A DNA stretch of 30,159 bases from JAAYYM01 sp035271065 (GTDB lineage: Bacteria > Bacillota > Clostridia > Lachnospirales > Lachnospiraceae). The notes under the pieces are model-generated. The model saw only the letters and a program-made list of their open reading frames with translations. It did no database searches and was not told the origin of the DNA. The stretch is taken from contig DATESB010000099.1 of assembly GCA_035271065.1 (NCBI GenBank), positions 1 through 30,159 of the forward strand, written 5' to 3'. A program made the translations under genes and the position numbers. Positions 1 through 8,140 of the stretch are shown here, one piece after another (the first letter of the stretch is position 1; every line of letters begins with the position of its first letter).

Positions 1-2
1 TT

Positions 3-986
3 GCAAAGCGGGAATATCAGATTGTGACCGACCATTTAACCGACATGGAAGAGATTGAAGGTTTGCCGATTGTTGAGCGGGAAGAAATCATGCAGGCAGC
101 GCGTAAGATTACGCTGGTGGAACAAGAAAACGCCAACTACAAGAGACCGGCAACTAAGATTACAGAAGCTCAATATCATCATATGGAGTCTTTGGAAGAG
201 GAAGTTACGGAAGCAATTGCAAAGTTAAAAAAAGACGAGGAATACCAGATGGCAGTGCGCAAGGATTTGCATTTGCTGGAGGGTGAAAAAGGCTCACTTG
301 CCTATAACGTTCGCGAGTCACGCACGTCCAAGGTGAACGCAAAGTCAATGGCGGTCATTATTGCTTTTTCCGTGTGTCTTGCTGTTATCTTGCTTGCTAT
401 TTTACAGTTTGTAATGGATATGGATACGAAACTTGGATATCTGATTACGATTGGGATTGCTGCAATTGCATTAACAGCGGCATTTACGAAGTTTAGAAAT
501 GCCAGAGAAAATCAGGACAAAGCAGAACGTATGCTCAACCGTGCCATTGTATTGCAAAATCGTGTGAAAATTAAATATGTCAATATTACCAATGTTTTGG
601 ATTATAATTATGCAAAATACAAGATTAACAATTCTTACGAACTGGAATATATGTGGGAAAAGTATCTGGAAGAGAAGGAAGCACGCGAACATTCTGAAAA
701 GATGATGGAAAAAATGGAGGAGACAGGACGTGAACTTTGTCGTATACTAAGACAGTATCGCGTAAAGGATGCAATGATTTGGGTGCATCAGGCACAGGCA
801 CTTCTTAATCCAAAGGAAATGGTAGAACTGAGACATGCACTGATTATCCAGAGGCAACGTCTGAGAAAGCGGATAGACTTCAATAACTTTAACTTGGAGA
901 CAGCAAAGGAAGAAATTGAAGACCTTGTGAAGAACTATCCGAAATATGCAAAGGAAATACTTGCGATTGTATCGCAGTATGAATAA
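3..986 (+). CDS. Coiled-coil membrane protein, 5' partial, unknown function
   Basis: The reading frame is open to the left edge, so the true start is probably outside the window. A GTG at 24 is the first possible in-window start but has no ribosome site. From that GTG there are 320 residues. A charged helical region (about residues 45-95) leads into two hydrophobic segments (about 108-131 and 136-155), followed by a long charged helical region rich in Glu, Lys and Arg that is likely coiled coil. The pattern suggests two membrane helices forming a short hairpin with both long helical arms on the same side. I do not recognise the family. It ends 39 bp before the amino-acid transporter lipoprotein, separated by a small hairpin, so co-transcription is possible but not shown. 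Confidence 0.7.
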   Translation, partial: AKREYQIVTDHLTDMEEIEGLPIVEREEIMQAARKITLVEQENANYKRPATKITEAQYHHMESLEEEVTEAIAKLKKDEEYQMAVRKDLHLLEGEKGSLAYNVRESRTSKVNAKSMAVIIAFSVCLAVILLAILQFVMDMDTKLGYLITIGIAAIALTAAFTKFRNARENQDKAERMLNRAIVLQNRVKIKYVNITNVLDYNYAKYKINNSYELEYMWEKYLEEKEAREHSEKMMEKMEETGRELCRILRQYRVKDAMIWVHQAQALLNPKEMVELRHALIIQRQRLRKRIDFNNFNLETAKEEIEDLVKNYPKYAKEILAIVSQYE

Positions 987-987
987 A

Positions 988-1003
988 TCAGGGGAACCCC
1001 TGA
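988..1003. other. Short GC-rich hairpin between two genes
   Basis: Arms TCAGGGG and CCCCTGA are perfectly complementary around a two-base centre; in RNA this would be a 6-bp stem with a GAAC loop. There is no T-run after it, so it is not a classical intrinsic terminator. It sits just after the stop of the coiled-coil gene and about 12 bp before the ribosome site of the next gene. It could be a processing or stability element. Confidence 0.4.
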
Positions 1004-1025
1004 AAATGTAAAAAGGAGATAAGTT

Positions 1026-1805
1026 ATGAAAAAGAAAGGTTTAACAATGATTTTGGCAATTGCAATGGTAGTATGTACATTGGTTGGTTGCGGCAACAAG
1101 GGAGACAACACATTTATTGTAGGATTTGATGCAAATTTCCCGCCTTATGGTTACACAGACGATAATGGTGATTACGTAGGATTTGACTTGGATCTTGCAG
1201 CAGAAGTAGCAAAGAGAAACAACTGGGAAATCAAATTACAGCCGATTGATTGGGATTCCAAAGATATGGAACTTTCATCAGGTGCCATTGATTGTATCTG
1301 GAACGGTTTCACACAGAGCGAAGACAGACTGGATAAGTACACATGGTCAGATCCGTATGTAGATAACAGTCAGGTATTTGTAGTTGCTGCCGATGCAGGC
1401 ATTGCTTCTCAAGCAGACCTTGCAGGTAAGGTAGTGGCAACACAGGCAGATTCTTCAGCACTTGAAGCTCTGAACAGTGAAGAAAGTGCAGAGTTACTTG
1501 CTTCTTTTGGAGAACTTTTGGTAGTACCGGATTACAATACAGCATTCATGAATCTGGAAGCAGGCGCTGTTGATGCAATTGCAATGGATATCGGTGTAGC
1601 GCAGTATCAGATTTCCAGCAGAGATGCAAACTTCGTTATTTTGGATGATGAATTGGTATCTGAAATTTATGCAGTAGGATTTTTACTTGGCAATACAGAA
1701 CTTCGCGATCAGGTTCAGAAGAGCCTTGACGAAATGATGGCAGACGGAACATTCATGCAGATTGCTGAGAAGTGGGAATTGGCTGATTGCGTAATCGTAA
1801 AATAA
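1026..1805 (+). CDS. Amino-acid ABC transporter substrate-binding lipoprotein
   Basis: A 259-aa periplasmic-binding-protein type II (SBP_bac_3 family, PF00497). The N-terminus is a lipoprotein signal: Lys-rich start, hydrophobic core, and lipobox LVGC with the lipidated Cys at about residue 22, so the mature protein is tethered to the outer face of the membrane. The family hallmark follows: FIVGFDANFPPYGY, then GFDLDLAAEVAK, and an IDWDSKDMELSSGAIDCIWNG segment typical of polar amino-acid binders. Ribosome site AAAGGAGA precedes the ATG. It is the first gene of a binding protein-permease-ATPase set with short gaps. The exact ligand cannot be read from sequence; cystine, glutamine and other polar amino acids are family possibilities. 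Confidence 0.93.
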   Translation: MKKKGLTMILAIAMVVCTLVGCGNKGDNTFIVGFDANFPPYGYTDDNGDYVGFDLDLAAEVAKRNNWEIKLQPIDWDSKDMELSSGAIDCIWNGFTQSEDRLDKYTWSDPYVDNSQVFVVAADAGIASQADLAGKVVATQADSSALEALNSEESAELLASFGELLVVPDYNTAFMNLEAGAVDAIAMDIGVAQYQISSRDANFVILDDELVSEIYAVGFLLGNTELRDQVQKSLDEMMADGTFMQIAEKWELADCVIVK

Positions 1806-1849
1806 AGTAAAGTAATGAGAAGTAATATGAAGTAGTAGAAGGAGACGTC

Positions 1850-2503
1850 ATGAGTTTAGGAACGATGTTGGTACAGCTTTTAAGCGGAATGGTTACATCA
1901 ACAGAGATATTTGTTTTAACGCTACTCTTTTCACTGCCGCTCGGATTGGTGATTGCATTTGGGAGACTGTCAAAGGTAAAGCTTGTTAAGAATATCACAA
2001 AAGTATATATCTCAATCATGCGTGGAACACCTTTGATGCTGCAATTAATGGTGGTGTATTTTGGACCGTTTTATTTGTTTGGCATTCAGATATCAACATC
2101 ATATCGTTTTGTTGCGGTGATTATCGGCTTTGTATTGAACTATGCAGCGTATTTTGCAGAAATCTACAGAGGCGGTATTGAGGCAATGCCTGTTGGGCAA
2201 TATGAGGCAGCAAAGGTACTTGGCTACAGCAAACGTCAGACGTTCTTCAAAATTATACTGCCACAGGTAATTAAACATATCCTGCCGTCAGTAACCAACG
2301 AAGTGATTACACTTGTAAAGGATACCTCTCTGGCATTTGTGATTGCGGTTTCGGAAATGTTTACAAGCGCCAAGGCAATTGCGGCTGCACAGACGACTAT
2401 GATGCCGTTTGTGGTAGCGGGCGTATTCTATTATGTATTTAACCTTGTCGTGGCATTTGCCATGGAAGGAATCGAGAAGAAAATGAGTTATTATCGGAGT
2501 TAA
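1850..2503 (+). CDS. Amino-acid ABC transporter permease (HisM/GlnP type)
   Basis: A 217-aa integral membrane permease of the polar amino-acid uptake family (BPD_transp_1). Several hydrophobic segments are visible, with an N-terminal helix (about 15-40) and a family-typical IMRGTPLMLQL motif near residue 60. The cytoplasmic coupling loop is present as EAAKVLGYSKRQTFFKIILP, the EAA motif that docks onto the ATPase. Length is standard for the family (about 215-230). The ATG is preceded by GAAGGAGA. It lies 44 bp after the lipoprotein gene and 22 bp before the ATPase, so the three form one operon; a single permease implies a homodimeric channel. Confidence 0.93.
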   Translation: MSLGTMLVQLLSGMVTSTEIFVLTLLFSLPLGLVIAFGRLSKVKLVKNITKVYISIMRGTPLMLQLMVVYFGPFYLFGIQISTSYRFVAVIIGFVLNYAAYFAEIYRGGIEAMPVGQYEAAKVLGYSKRQTFFKIILPQVIKHILPSVTNEVITLVKDTSLAFVIAVSEMFTSAKAIAAAQTTMMPFVVAGVFYYVFNLVVAFAMEGIEKKMSYYRS

Positions 2504-2525
2504 ATCAGATAAAGTGGGAGATACT

Positions 2526-3284
2526 ATGAATTTATTGGAAATCAATCATATGAAAAAATGCTTCGATGATTTGGAAGTCATAACAGATATTTCGCTCTCC
2601 GTGAAGGAGGGCGAAGTACTCTCGATTATCGGTCCGTCAGGTTCCGGAAAATCAACGTTGCTCAGATGTGCAACGATGTTAGAAACGATGGAATCGGGAG
2701 AACTGATTTATTTGGGAGAAAAAGCAGCGTGGAATGATGAAAACGGTCATAGCGTTTATGCACCCCATGCGGATTTGAAGCGGATTCGCCGCTATTTTGG
2801 CTTGGTATTTCAAAACTTTAATTTGTTTCCGCACTATAGCGTTTTGAAAAATATCATGGATGCACCGGTTTCGGTGCTGGGTGTGAATAAGGCGGAAGCA
2901 AAAGAACGGGCACTTGGATTGCTGGAGCAGCTTGGCTTGAAGGATAAAGCAGATGCGTACCCTTATCAATTATCGGGTGGACAGCAGCAGAGAGTTTCCA
3001 TTGCGCGGGCACTTGCCCTACAGCCAAAGATATTATTTTTTGATGAGCCGACCTCAGCACTTGATCCGGAATTAACCGGAGAGGTACTAAAGGTTATTAA
3101 GTCTCTGGCTGAGCAAAAAATGACGATGATTATTGTAACACATGAAATGCAATTTGCACGAGAATTATCCGACCGTATTATTTTTATGGAAGGTGGACAT
3201 ATTCAGGCAGAAGGAACACCGGAAGAGGTGTTTGCAACTGAAAACGAGAGAGTCAGTGAATTTATCGGACGCTTTCAAGGATAA
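2526..3284 (+). CDS. Amino-acid ABC transporter ATP-binding protein
   Basis: A 252-aa ABC ATPase that powers the importer. Walker A GPSGSGKS is at residues 36-43, the Q-loop at VFQNFNLFPHY (about 94-104), the signature LSGGQQQR at 149-156, Walker B ILFFDEP at 169-175 followed by the D-loop SALD, and the switch His in VTHEM. The FNLFPHYSVLKNI stretch is typical of the polar amino-acid subfamily (GlnQ/HisP). An in-frame GTG at 2514 would add four residues, but GGGAGA directly before the ATG at 2526 favours the later start. Expected to work as a dimer with the permease encoded just upstream. Confidence 0.93.
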   Translation: MNLLEINHMKKCFDDLEVITDISLSVKEGEVLSIIGPSGSGKSTLLRCATMLETMESGELIYLGEKAAWNDENGHSVYAPHADLKRIRRYFGLVFQNFNLFPHYSVLKNIMDAPVSVLGVNKAEAKERALGLLEQLGLKDKADAYPYQLSGGQQQRVSIARALALQPKILFFDEPTSALDPELTGEVLKVIKSLAEQKMTMIIVTHEMQFARELSDRIIFMEGGHIQAEGTPEEVFATENERVSEFIGRFQG

Positions 3285-3308
3285 ACTTTGAGAAAGAGAG
3301 GTAGAAGC

Positions 3309-4172
3309 ATGAAGTCAAAGGTATATTTTACAAGAGAAATCACACCGGAAAAGGTGGTTGAATTGTATCAGGCAGTAGGTAAGACACTTGACGGAAATGT
3401 TGCTGTAAAGTTACATTCCGGTGAGGAAGGAAACCAGAATTTCTTAAGACCGGAGTTTTGGAAGCCGATGATTGAACGCGTACAGGGCACGGTGGTTGAA
3501 TGTAATACAGCCTATGAGGGTTCAAGAGATACAACAGAGCGACATCTGAAAACCATAGAGAAACATGGATGGAACCGGTATTTCACGGTAGACTTAATGG
3601 ATGCTGCCGGACCGGATATGGAACTTAGCATTCCAAACGGCAAACGTATTCAAAAGAACTTTGTAGGAAAAAACCTTGCCGAATATGATTCTATGCTTGT
3701 ACTTTCTCATTTTAAGGGACATCCGATGGGTGGATACGGCGGAGCAATCAAACAGTTGTCAATCGGAGTAGCCTCATCTATGGGAAAAGCATATATTCAC
3801 GGAGCCGGAAATGTGGATGAGATTTGGACTTCGGACCATGATTCTTTTTTGGAATCCATGGCAGATGCAGCATCTTCTGTTGTTTCCTATTTTGAAGGGA
3901 ATTTAGTGTATATCAACGTAATGAAGAATATGTCTGTTGACTGTGATTGCTGTGCCATTGCGGAAGACCCTTGTATGAAAGATATCGGAATTCTGGCATC
4001 TTTGGATCCAATTGCAATTGATCAGGCGTGTCTTGATTTGGTGTATGCATCAGATGATCCGGGACGCGACCATTTGTTAGAGCGAATTGAGTCGCAGAAT
4101 GGTGTGCATACCATTGAAGCAGCGGCAGCGTTGGGATATGGCTCAAGGGAATATGAATTGATTGAATTATAA
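3309..4172 (+). CDS. DUF362-family protein, no ferredoxin domain
   Basis: A 287-aa protein resembling DUF362 (PF04015). Features that fit are the VAVKLHSGEEGN-like N-terminal segment, a VLSHFKGHPMGGYGGAIKQL segment, and a C-terminal VDCDCC...DIGILASLDPIAIDQACLDLV segment. Many DUF362 proteins also carry a 4Fe-4S ferredoxin domain. This one has only the short DCDCC...C cluster (about residues 212-224) and no CxxCxxC repeats. Function is not established for this family. The ATG at 3309 has AGAGAGGTAG before it; an upstream TTG at 3288 in frame has no ribosome site. It starts 24 bp after the ATPase gene, so it probably belongs to the transporter operon, but its role in uptake is unknown. Confidence 0.75.
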   Translation: MKSKVYFTREITPEKVVELYQAVGKTLDGNVAVKLHSGEEGNQNFLRPEFWKPMIERVQGTVVECNTAYEGSRDTTERHLKTIEKHGWNRYFTVDLMDAAGPDMELSIPNGKRIQKNFVGKNLAEYDSMLVLSHFKGHPMGGYGGAIKQLSIGVASSMGKAYIHGAGNVDEIWTSDHDSFLESMADAASSVVSYFEGNLVYINVMKNMSVDCDCCAIAEDPCMKDIGILASLDPIAIDQACLDLVYASDDPGRDHLLERIESQNGVHTIEAAAALGYGSREYELIEL

Positions 4173-4190
4173 AAGATTTTGGTGTAAAAT
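4162..4190 (+). promoter_or_regulatory. Predicted promoter of tRNA-Gly
   Basis: TTGAAT, 17-bp spacer, TAAAAT. The -35 lies inside the last codons of the DUF362 gene and transcription would start near 4197, right at the leader hairpin before the tRNA. Confidence 0.45.
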
Positions 4191-4197
4191 AAAAAAG

Positions 4198-4224
4198 AAA
4201 TTGCGCAATCAATTTGCGCAATTT
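4198..4224 (+). other. Perfect 11-bp hairpin directly before tRNA-Gly
   Basis: AAATTGCGCAA and TTGCGCAATTT form a perfect 11-bp stem around TCAAT, ending 2 nt before the tRNA 5' end. It could end transcription of the DUF362 gene, but it has only a three-T tail and then runs straight into the tRNA. Because the only promoter match lies upstream, it may instead be a leader structure in the pre-tRNA. Confidence 0.6.
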
Positions 4225-4226
4225 AT

Positions 4227-4297
4227 GCAGACGTAGTTCATCGGTAGAATGCAAGCTTCCCAAGCTTGACAGGCGGGTTCGACTCCCGTCGTCTGCT
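4227..4297 (+). tRNA. tRNA-Gly (anticodon CCC)
   Basis: A 71-nt cloverleaf. The acceptor stem is GCAGACG/CGTCTGC with T as discriminator; D arm GTTCATCGGTAGAAT; anticodon stem CAAGC/GCTTG with loop TTCCCAA (anticodon CCC, reading GGG); T arm GCGGG-TTCGACT-CCCGT. The 3' CCA is not encoded. No terminator is visible before the convergent pilZ gene, whose stop codon is only 5 bp away. Confidence 0.95.
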
Positions 4298-4302
4298 CTA
4301 TT

Positions 4303-4653
4303 CTAGTTCTTCAAGGTCTTCTCAAAATCTTCAAGCATCTTTTTCACACGTGGAGAAACGGATACGAATTCGCATCCATACTGATATTTGGTCTTGTCTA
4401 TGGCAGAACTTCTCAAGATACGTACATCTGTGATAATCTGCGGCAGTTCCTTGGCTAATTCAATATTGGCAATAAAATAGTAACCAATCGGGAGAATACA
4501 TTCAGATATAAATCCAATGCCGTCAGCAGAGATATCTGTCACTTCAATCGGTGATTCAATATCCATAATCGTATTGGTGTCTTCCTTATATAAATCAGAT
4601 ATGGACAATTCAATACCAATCTCAAGTCTCTTATTTGCGCGCTTCTCGTCCAT
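4303..4653 (-). CDS. PilZ-domain c-di-GMP receptor
   Basis: A 116-aa single-domain PilZ protein. Both c-di-GMP-binding motifs are intact: RANKR (RxxxR, residues 5-9) and DISADG (DxSxxG, residues 40-45), followed by the expected beta-strand pattern ending in YGCEFVSVS. Single-domain PilZ proteins act as adaptors that change partner protein activity when c-di-GMP is bound. The frame runs open upstream to 4776, but the ATG at 4653 has AAAAGGAGAAC just before it and fits the domain start. It has its own promoter, so it is a monocistronic unit, convergent with tRNA-Gly. Confidence 0.88.
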   Translation of the reverse strand: MDEKRANKRLEIGIELSISDLYKEDTNTIMDIESPIEVTDISADGIGFISECILPIGYYFIANIELAKELPQIITDVRILRSSAIDKTKYQYGCEFVSVSPRVKKMLEDFEKTLKN

Positions 4654-4716
4654 GTGAGTTCTCCTTTTGATAAACAATGGTACAATAGTACCAACTGTAA
4701 AATTGTTACCTACACT

Positions 4717-4745
4717 ATTATATGCAAAAATTCTCCAAATTACAA
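4717..4745 (-). promoter_or_regulatory. Promoter of the PilZ gene
   Basis: On the minus strand: TTGTAA (4740-4745), 17-bp spacer, TATAAT (4717-4722). The start of transcription would be about 60 nt before the pilZ start codon. Confidence 0.7.
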
Positions 4746-4829
4746 CTACTATGTTTTGTGGTAAATAATATTGCAATACAAATAGTGGCTTTTAATAGCC
4801 TTATGTAGCCTTATGTGGGGATTTAGCAG

Positions 4830-4858
4830 TTGCGAAACAAAGGACTTTGGTATATAAT
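4830..4858 (+). promoter_or_regulatory. Promoter of purC-purB
   Basis: TTGCGA (4830-4835), 17-bp spacer, TATAAT (4853-4858), giving a leader of about 57 nt before purC. I see no riboswitch in this short leader. Confidence 0.7.
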
Positions 4859-4921
4859 CAAATCGTTGTTGAAAAAGTCGGATGTGAATAATGCAAATGA
4901 AAAACCGAGGAGGAGCAGATC

Positions 4922-5626
4922 ATGAAAAAAGTGGAATTGTTGTACGAAGGAAAAGCAAAGAAAGTTTATACAACGGAAGACCCTGATGTGTTAATTGTAG
5001 ATTATAAGGATGATGCAACTGCATTTAACGGAGAGAAGAAAGGCACAATCGTTGGTAAGGGTGTGATTAACAACCGTATGACGAATTATGTGTTCAAAAT
5101 TCTTGAAGAACAGGGTGTGCCGACACATTATATAGAAGAATTAAGTGACCGAGAGACAGCTGTTAAGAAGGTTTCGATTGTTCCACTTGAGGTTATTATC
5201 AGAAATATTGCAGCAGGCAGTTTTTCAAAGAGATTGGGAGTTCCTGAGGGAACACCGTTCAAGGCACCGACCATTGAGTTCAGTTATAAGAATGATGAAT
5301 TGGGCGATCCGTTGATTAATGATTATTTTGCAATTGCATTGGATCTTGCAACTCCGGAAGAAATAGAGACAATTAAAAAATATGCGTTTAAGGTAAATGA
5401 TGTGTTGAAGGAATTTTTCTTAAAGGCTGATATTGAATTAGTAGATTTTAAGATTGAGTTTGGTAGATATAAAGGACAGATTATCTTGGCGGATGAGACT
5501 TCACCGGATACTTGCAGACTCTGGGACGTGCATACGCATGAGAAACTTGATAAGGATCGTTTCAGACGTGACCTCGGCAACGTGGAAGAGGCTTATCAGG
5601 AAGTGTTTAAGAGATTAGGACTGTAA
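4922..5626 (+). CDS. purC: Phosphoribosylaminoimidazole-succinocarboxamide synthase
   Basis: A 234-aa SAICAR synthetase. It joins aspartate to CAIR using ATP to make SAICAR in de novo purine synthesis, in the cytoplasm. It opens with the family-typical LLYEGKAKKVY, followed by YKDDATAFNGEKKGTI, the VPLEVIIRNIAAGSF segment in the middle, and the ILADETSPDTCRLWD signature near the C-terminus. Length matches the short bacterial form (about 235-240). GAGGAGC precedes the ATG. It is followed 24 bp later by purB, which acts on its product, so the two are a functional pair. Confidence 0.96.
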   Translation: MKKVELLYEGKAKKVYTTEDPDVLIVDYKDDATAFNGEKKGTIVGKGVINNRMTNYVFKILEEQGVPTHYIEELSDRETAVKKVSIVPLEVIIRNIAAGSFSKRLGVPEGTPFKAPTIEFSYKNDELGDPLINDYFAIALDLATPEEIETIKKYAFKVNDVLKEFFLKADIELVDFKIEFGRYKGQIILADETSPDTCRLWDVHTHEKLDKDRFRRDLGNVEEAYQEVFKRLGL

Positions 5627-5650
5627 TATAGAAGTAGTGGAGGTTTGATT

Positions 5651-7081
5651 ATGACGGATCGTTATCAGAGTCCTTTGTCGGAGCGATATGCGAGTAAAGA
5701 GATGCAGTATATTTTTTCACCGGATATGAAATTTCGGACTTGGAGAAAACTTTGGATTGCACTTGCAGAGACAGAGAAAGAACTTGGCTTAAATATTACT
5801 CAGGAACAGATTGATGAACTTCGGGCGCATGCTGAGGATATCAATTATGATGTGGCACGTGAGCAGGAGAAGAAGGTACGTCATGATGTGATGAGTCATG
5901 TGTATGCTTATGGAGTGCAGTGTCCAAAGGCAAAAGGGATTATTCATCTTGGTGCAACTTCCTGTTATGTTGGTGACAATACAGATATCATCGTGATGAC
6001 GGAAGCGCTGAAATTAGTGAAGAAGAAGCTTGTGAATGTCATTGCAGAGTTGGCTGATTTTGCTGAGAAATATAAGGCACAGCCGACACTTGGATTCACT
6101 CATTTTCAACCGGCGCAACCTACTACAGTTGGTAAGAGAGCAACGCTTTGGATGCAGGAGTTTTTGCTGGATCTGGAGGATTTGGATTTTGTGCTTTCGC
6201 ATATGAAACTGCTGGGCTCTAAGGGAACAACAGGAACGCAGGCAAGTTTCTTGGAATTGTTTGATGGCGACCATGAGACAATAGATAAGATTGATCCGAT
6301 GATTGCTAAGAAGATGGGATTTGAGGAGTGTTATCCTGTTTCGGGACAGACCTATTCTCGTAAGGTTGATACAAGAGTGGCAAATGTGCTTGCAGGTATT
6401 GCGGCGAGTGCCCATAAATTTTCAAATGATATTCGTTTATTGCAACACTTAAAAGAGGTTGAGGAGCCGTTTGAGAAGAGTCAGATTGGTTCTTCAGCAA
6501 TGGCATATAAGAGAAATCCGATGCGTTCTGAACGTATTGCTTCATTGAGTAGATATGTGATGATTGATGCGTTAAATCCGGCAATCACTTCGGCTACACA
6601 ATGGTTTGAAAGAACATTGGATGACTCGGCCAATAAGAGACTCAGTATACCGGAAGGGTTTTTGGCAATTGACGGTGTGCTTGATTTGTGCTTGAACGTT
6701 GTGGACGGTCTTGTGGTTTATGATAAGGTAATCGAGAAACGTTTGCGTAGTGAACTTCCGTTTATGGCAACCGAGAATATCATGATGGATGCTGTAAAGG
6801 CAGGTGGTGACAGACAGGAATTGCATGAGCGTATTCGTGAACTTTCCATGGAAGCAGGCAAGAATGTTAAAGTAAATGGACTTGACAATAATCTGCTTGA
6901 GTTAATTGCAGCTGATGATGCGTTTAATATGTCTCTGGAAGATTTGCAGAAGACCATGGATCCGGCAAAGTATACCGGACGTGCAAAAGAGCAGGTTGAG
7001 GCATTCCTTGACAAGGTAGTACAGCCAATATTAGATGAAAATAAAGAATTGCTTGGTATGAAAGCGGAAATAAACGTATGA
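5651..7081 (+). CDS. purB: Adenylosuccinate lyase
   Basis: A 476-aa member of the fumarase/aspartase superfamily. It cleaves SAICAR to AICAR and adenylosuccinate to AMP, so it works both directly after PurC and directly after PurA, all encoded here. Visible signatures are the HLGATSCYVGDNTD region, TLGFTHFQPAQPTT with the catalytic-region His, and the superfamily loop GSSAMAYKRNPMRSE with the flexible-loop Ser. A TTG at 5645 lies in frame, but GTGGAGG before the ATG at 5651 decides the start. The stop overlaps the start of the LysR gene as ATGA, suggesting translational coupling. Confidence 0.95.
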   Translation: MTDRYQSPLSERYASKEMQYIFSPDMKFRTWRKLWIALAETEKELGLNITQEQIDELRAHAEDINYDVAREQEKKVRHDVMSHVYAYGVQCPKAKGIIHLGATSCYVGDNTDIIVMTEALKLVKKKLVNVIAELADFAEKYKAQPTLGFTHFQPAQPTTVGKRATLWMQEFLLDLEDLDFVLSHMKLLGSKGTTGTQASFLELFDGDHETIDKIDPMIAKKMGFEECYPVSGQTYSRKVDTRVANVLAGIAASAHKFSNDIRLLQHLKEVEEPFEKSQIGSSAMAYKRNPMRSERIASLSRYVMIDALNPAITSATQWFERTLDDSANKRLSIPEGFLAIDGVLDLCLNVVDGLVVYDKVIEKRLRSELPFMATENIMMDAVKAGGDRQELHERIRELSMEAGKNVKVNGLDNNLLELIAADDAFNMSLEDLQKTMDPAKYTGRAKEQVEAFLDKVVQPILDENKELLGMKAEINV

Positions 7082-7962
7082 ATCATAATCTGGAACAATA
7101 CAGGGTTTTCTACTATGTAGCCAAATACGGTGGCATTACTACAGCTGCTGAGGCTCTGTCTGTGTCGCAACCTGCTGTAAGCCAGACGATTAAGTTACTG
7201 GAAGAAGAACTACAGGTGGCATTGTTTCAGCGGACATCCAAAGGAGTGCGACTGACTAGCGAAGGCCAGATGTTATTTCAGTATGTTGAAAAAGGCTATG
7301 AAACAATTTTGCGCGGAGAGAGTAAACTGCGCGAAATGTTGGATTTGGAAGCGGGTGAAATTCGAATCGGTGCCAGCGATATGACATTGAAGTATTATTT
7401 GCTTCCTTATCTTGAAAAATTTCATGAAAAGTATCCTAAAATCAAAGTGACGGTATATAATTCACCAACACCGGAAACACTACAATCCATGCAGAACAAT
7501 AAGATTGATTTTGGGTTGGTTTCTTCGCCATTACCGCAAAAGTATGAATTTACCGCGAAAGCAGTTAAGGAAATGAGAGATATTTTTGTGGCAGGAAGTA
7601 AATTCAGGCATTTGAGTACAAAAGTATTAAAGTATAAAGAATTGGAAGAACTTCCAATCATTTGCCTCGAGAAGAATACCAGTACACGTAAATACGTTGA
7701 TAGTTATCTAAAGACCATGCAGGTAGAACTTGCACCGGAATTTGAACTTGCAACCAGTGATATGATTGTACAGTTTGCATTGCGTAATCTGGGTATCGGA
7801 TGTGTGATGGAAGACTTTGCGGAAGAAGCATTAGAATCAGGTGCACTTTTTCAATTAAAATTTGAACAAGAGATACCGACAAGACAATTCTATGTGGTTT
7901 ATCAGGCACATAATCATTTGACAAAAGCGGCACAGCGGATGTTGGAGATGCTTGTTGAGTAG
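7078..7962 (+). CDS. LysR-family transcriptional regulator
   Basis: A 294-aa LysR-type regulator. The N-terminal winged helix-turn-helix covers about residues 1-60 (YVAKYGGITTAAEALSVSQP, then AVSQTIKLLEEEL), and the rest is a periplasmic-binding-like effector domain (GEIRIGASDMTLKYYLLPYL, then FGLVSSPL). Its ATG overlaps the purB stop by four bases, so it is translated as part of the purC-purB transcript. LysR proteins usually act on adjacent or divergent genes and sense a small metabolite. The ligand and targets here are unknown. purA, just downstream with its own promoter, is one candidate; this is inference only. Confidence 0.92.
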   Translation: MNHNLEQYRVFYYVAKYGGITTAAEALSVSQPAVSQTIKLLEEELQVALFQRTSKGVRLTSEGQMLFQYVEKGYETILRGESKLREMLDLEAGEIRIGASDMTLKYYLLPYLEKFHEKYPKIKVTVYNSPTPETLQSMQNNKIDFGLVSSPLPQKYEFTAKAVKEMRDIFVAGSKFRHLSTKVLKYKELEELPIICLEKNTSTRKYVDSYLKTMQVELAPEFELATSDMIVQFALRNLGIGCVMEDFAEEALESGALFQLKFEQEIPTRQFYVVYQAHNHLTKAAQRMLEMLVE

Positions 7963-8020
7963 AAAAACAGATAGATCAAACGCATAAGAAACGCTTATAT
8001 ACAACATAACAAATATTAAT

Positions 8021-8049
8021 TTTACTTATGAAATATAGAATGCTATAAT
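8021..8049 (+). promoter_or_regulatory. Promoter of purA
   Basis: TTTACT (8021-8026), 17-bp spacer, and TATAAT (8044-8049) preceded by TGC, an extended -10. Transcription would start about 8056, some 85 nt before purA. Confidence 0.65.
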
Positions 8050-8069
8050 CCTTAAGTAAGAAATGGTAT

Positions 8070-8098
8070 CAGCAGGTTTTTTACAACCTGCTGTTTTT
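8070..8098 (+). terminator. Intrinsic terminator or attenuator in the purA leader
   Basis: CAGCAGGTT (8070-8078) pairs perfectly with AACCTGCTG (8085-8093) around a 6-nt loop and is followed by TTTTT. It ends the upstream purB-lysR transcript, but it also lies after the purA promoter and before the purA ribosome site, so a transcript from that promoter must pass it. Confidence 0.75.
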
Positions 8099-8140
8099 AC
8101 GCAAATCGATATTATGATGTTACTAATAGGAGGAATTATC

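Noticed and set aside
4654..4776. N-terminal extension of the PilZ protein
   Set aside because: The frame is open to 4776, but a strong promoter lies within 4717-4745 and a good ribosome site precedes the ATG at 4653.
4796..4817. Direct repeat AGCCTTATGT next to the purC promoter
   Set aside because: Two adjacent 10-bp copies only, no symmetry and no link to the promoter elements; too short to support as an operator.
8050..8140. Purine riboswitch before purA
   Set aside because: The TATAATCC start recalls purine riboswitches, but only about 20 nt precede the hairpin, the three-stem core is missing, and TATAAT fits a promoter -10.
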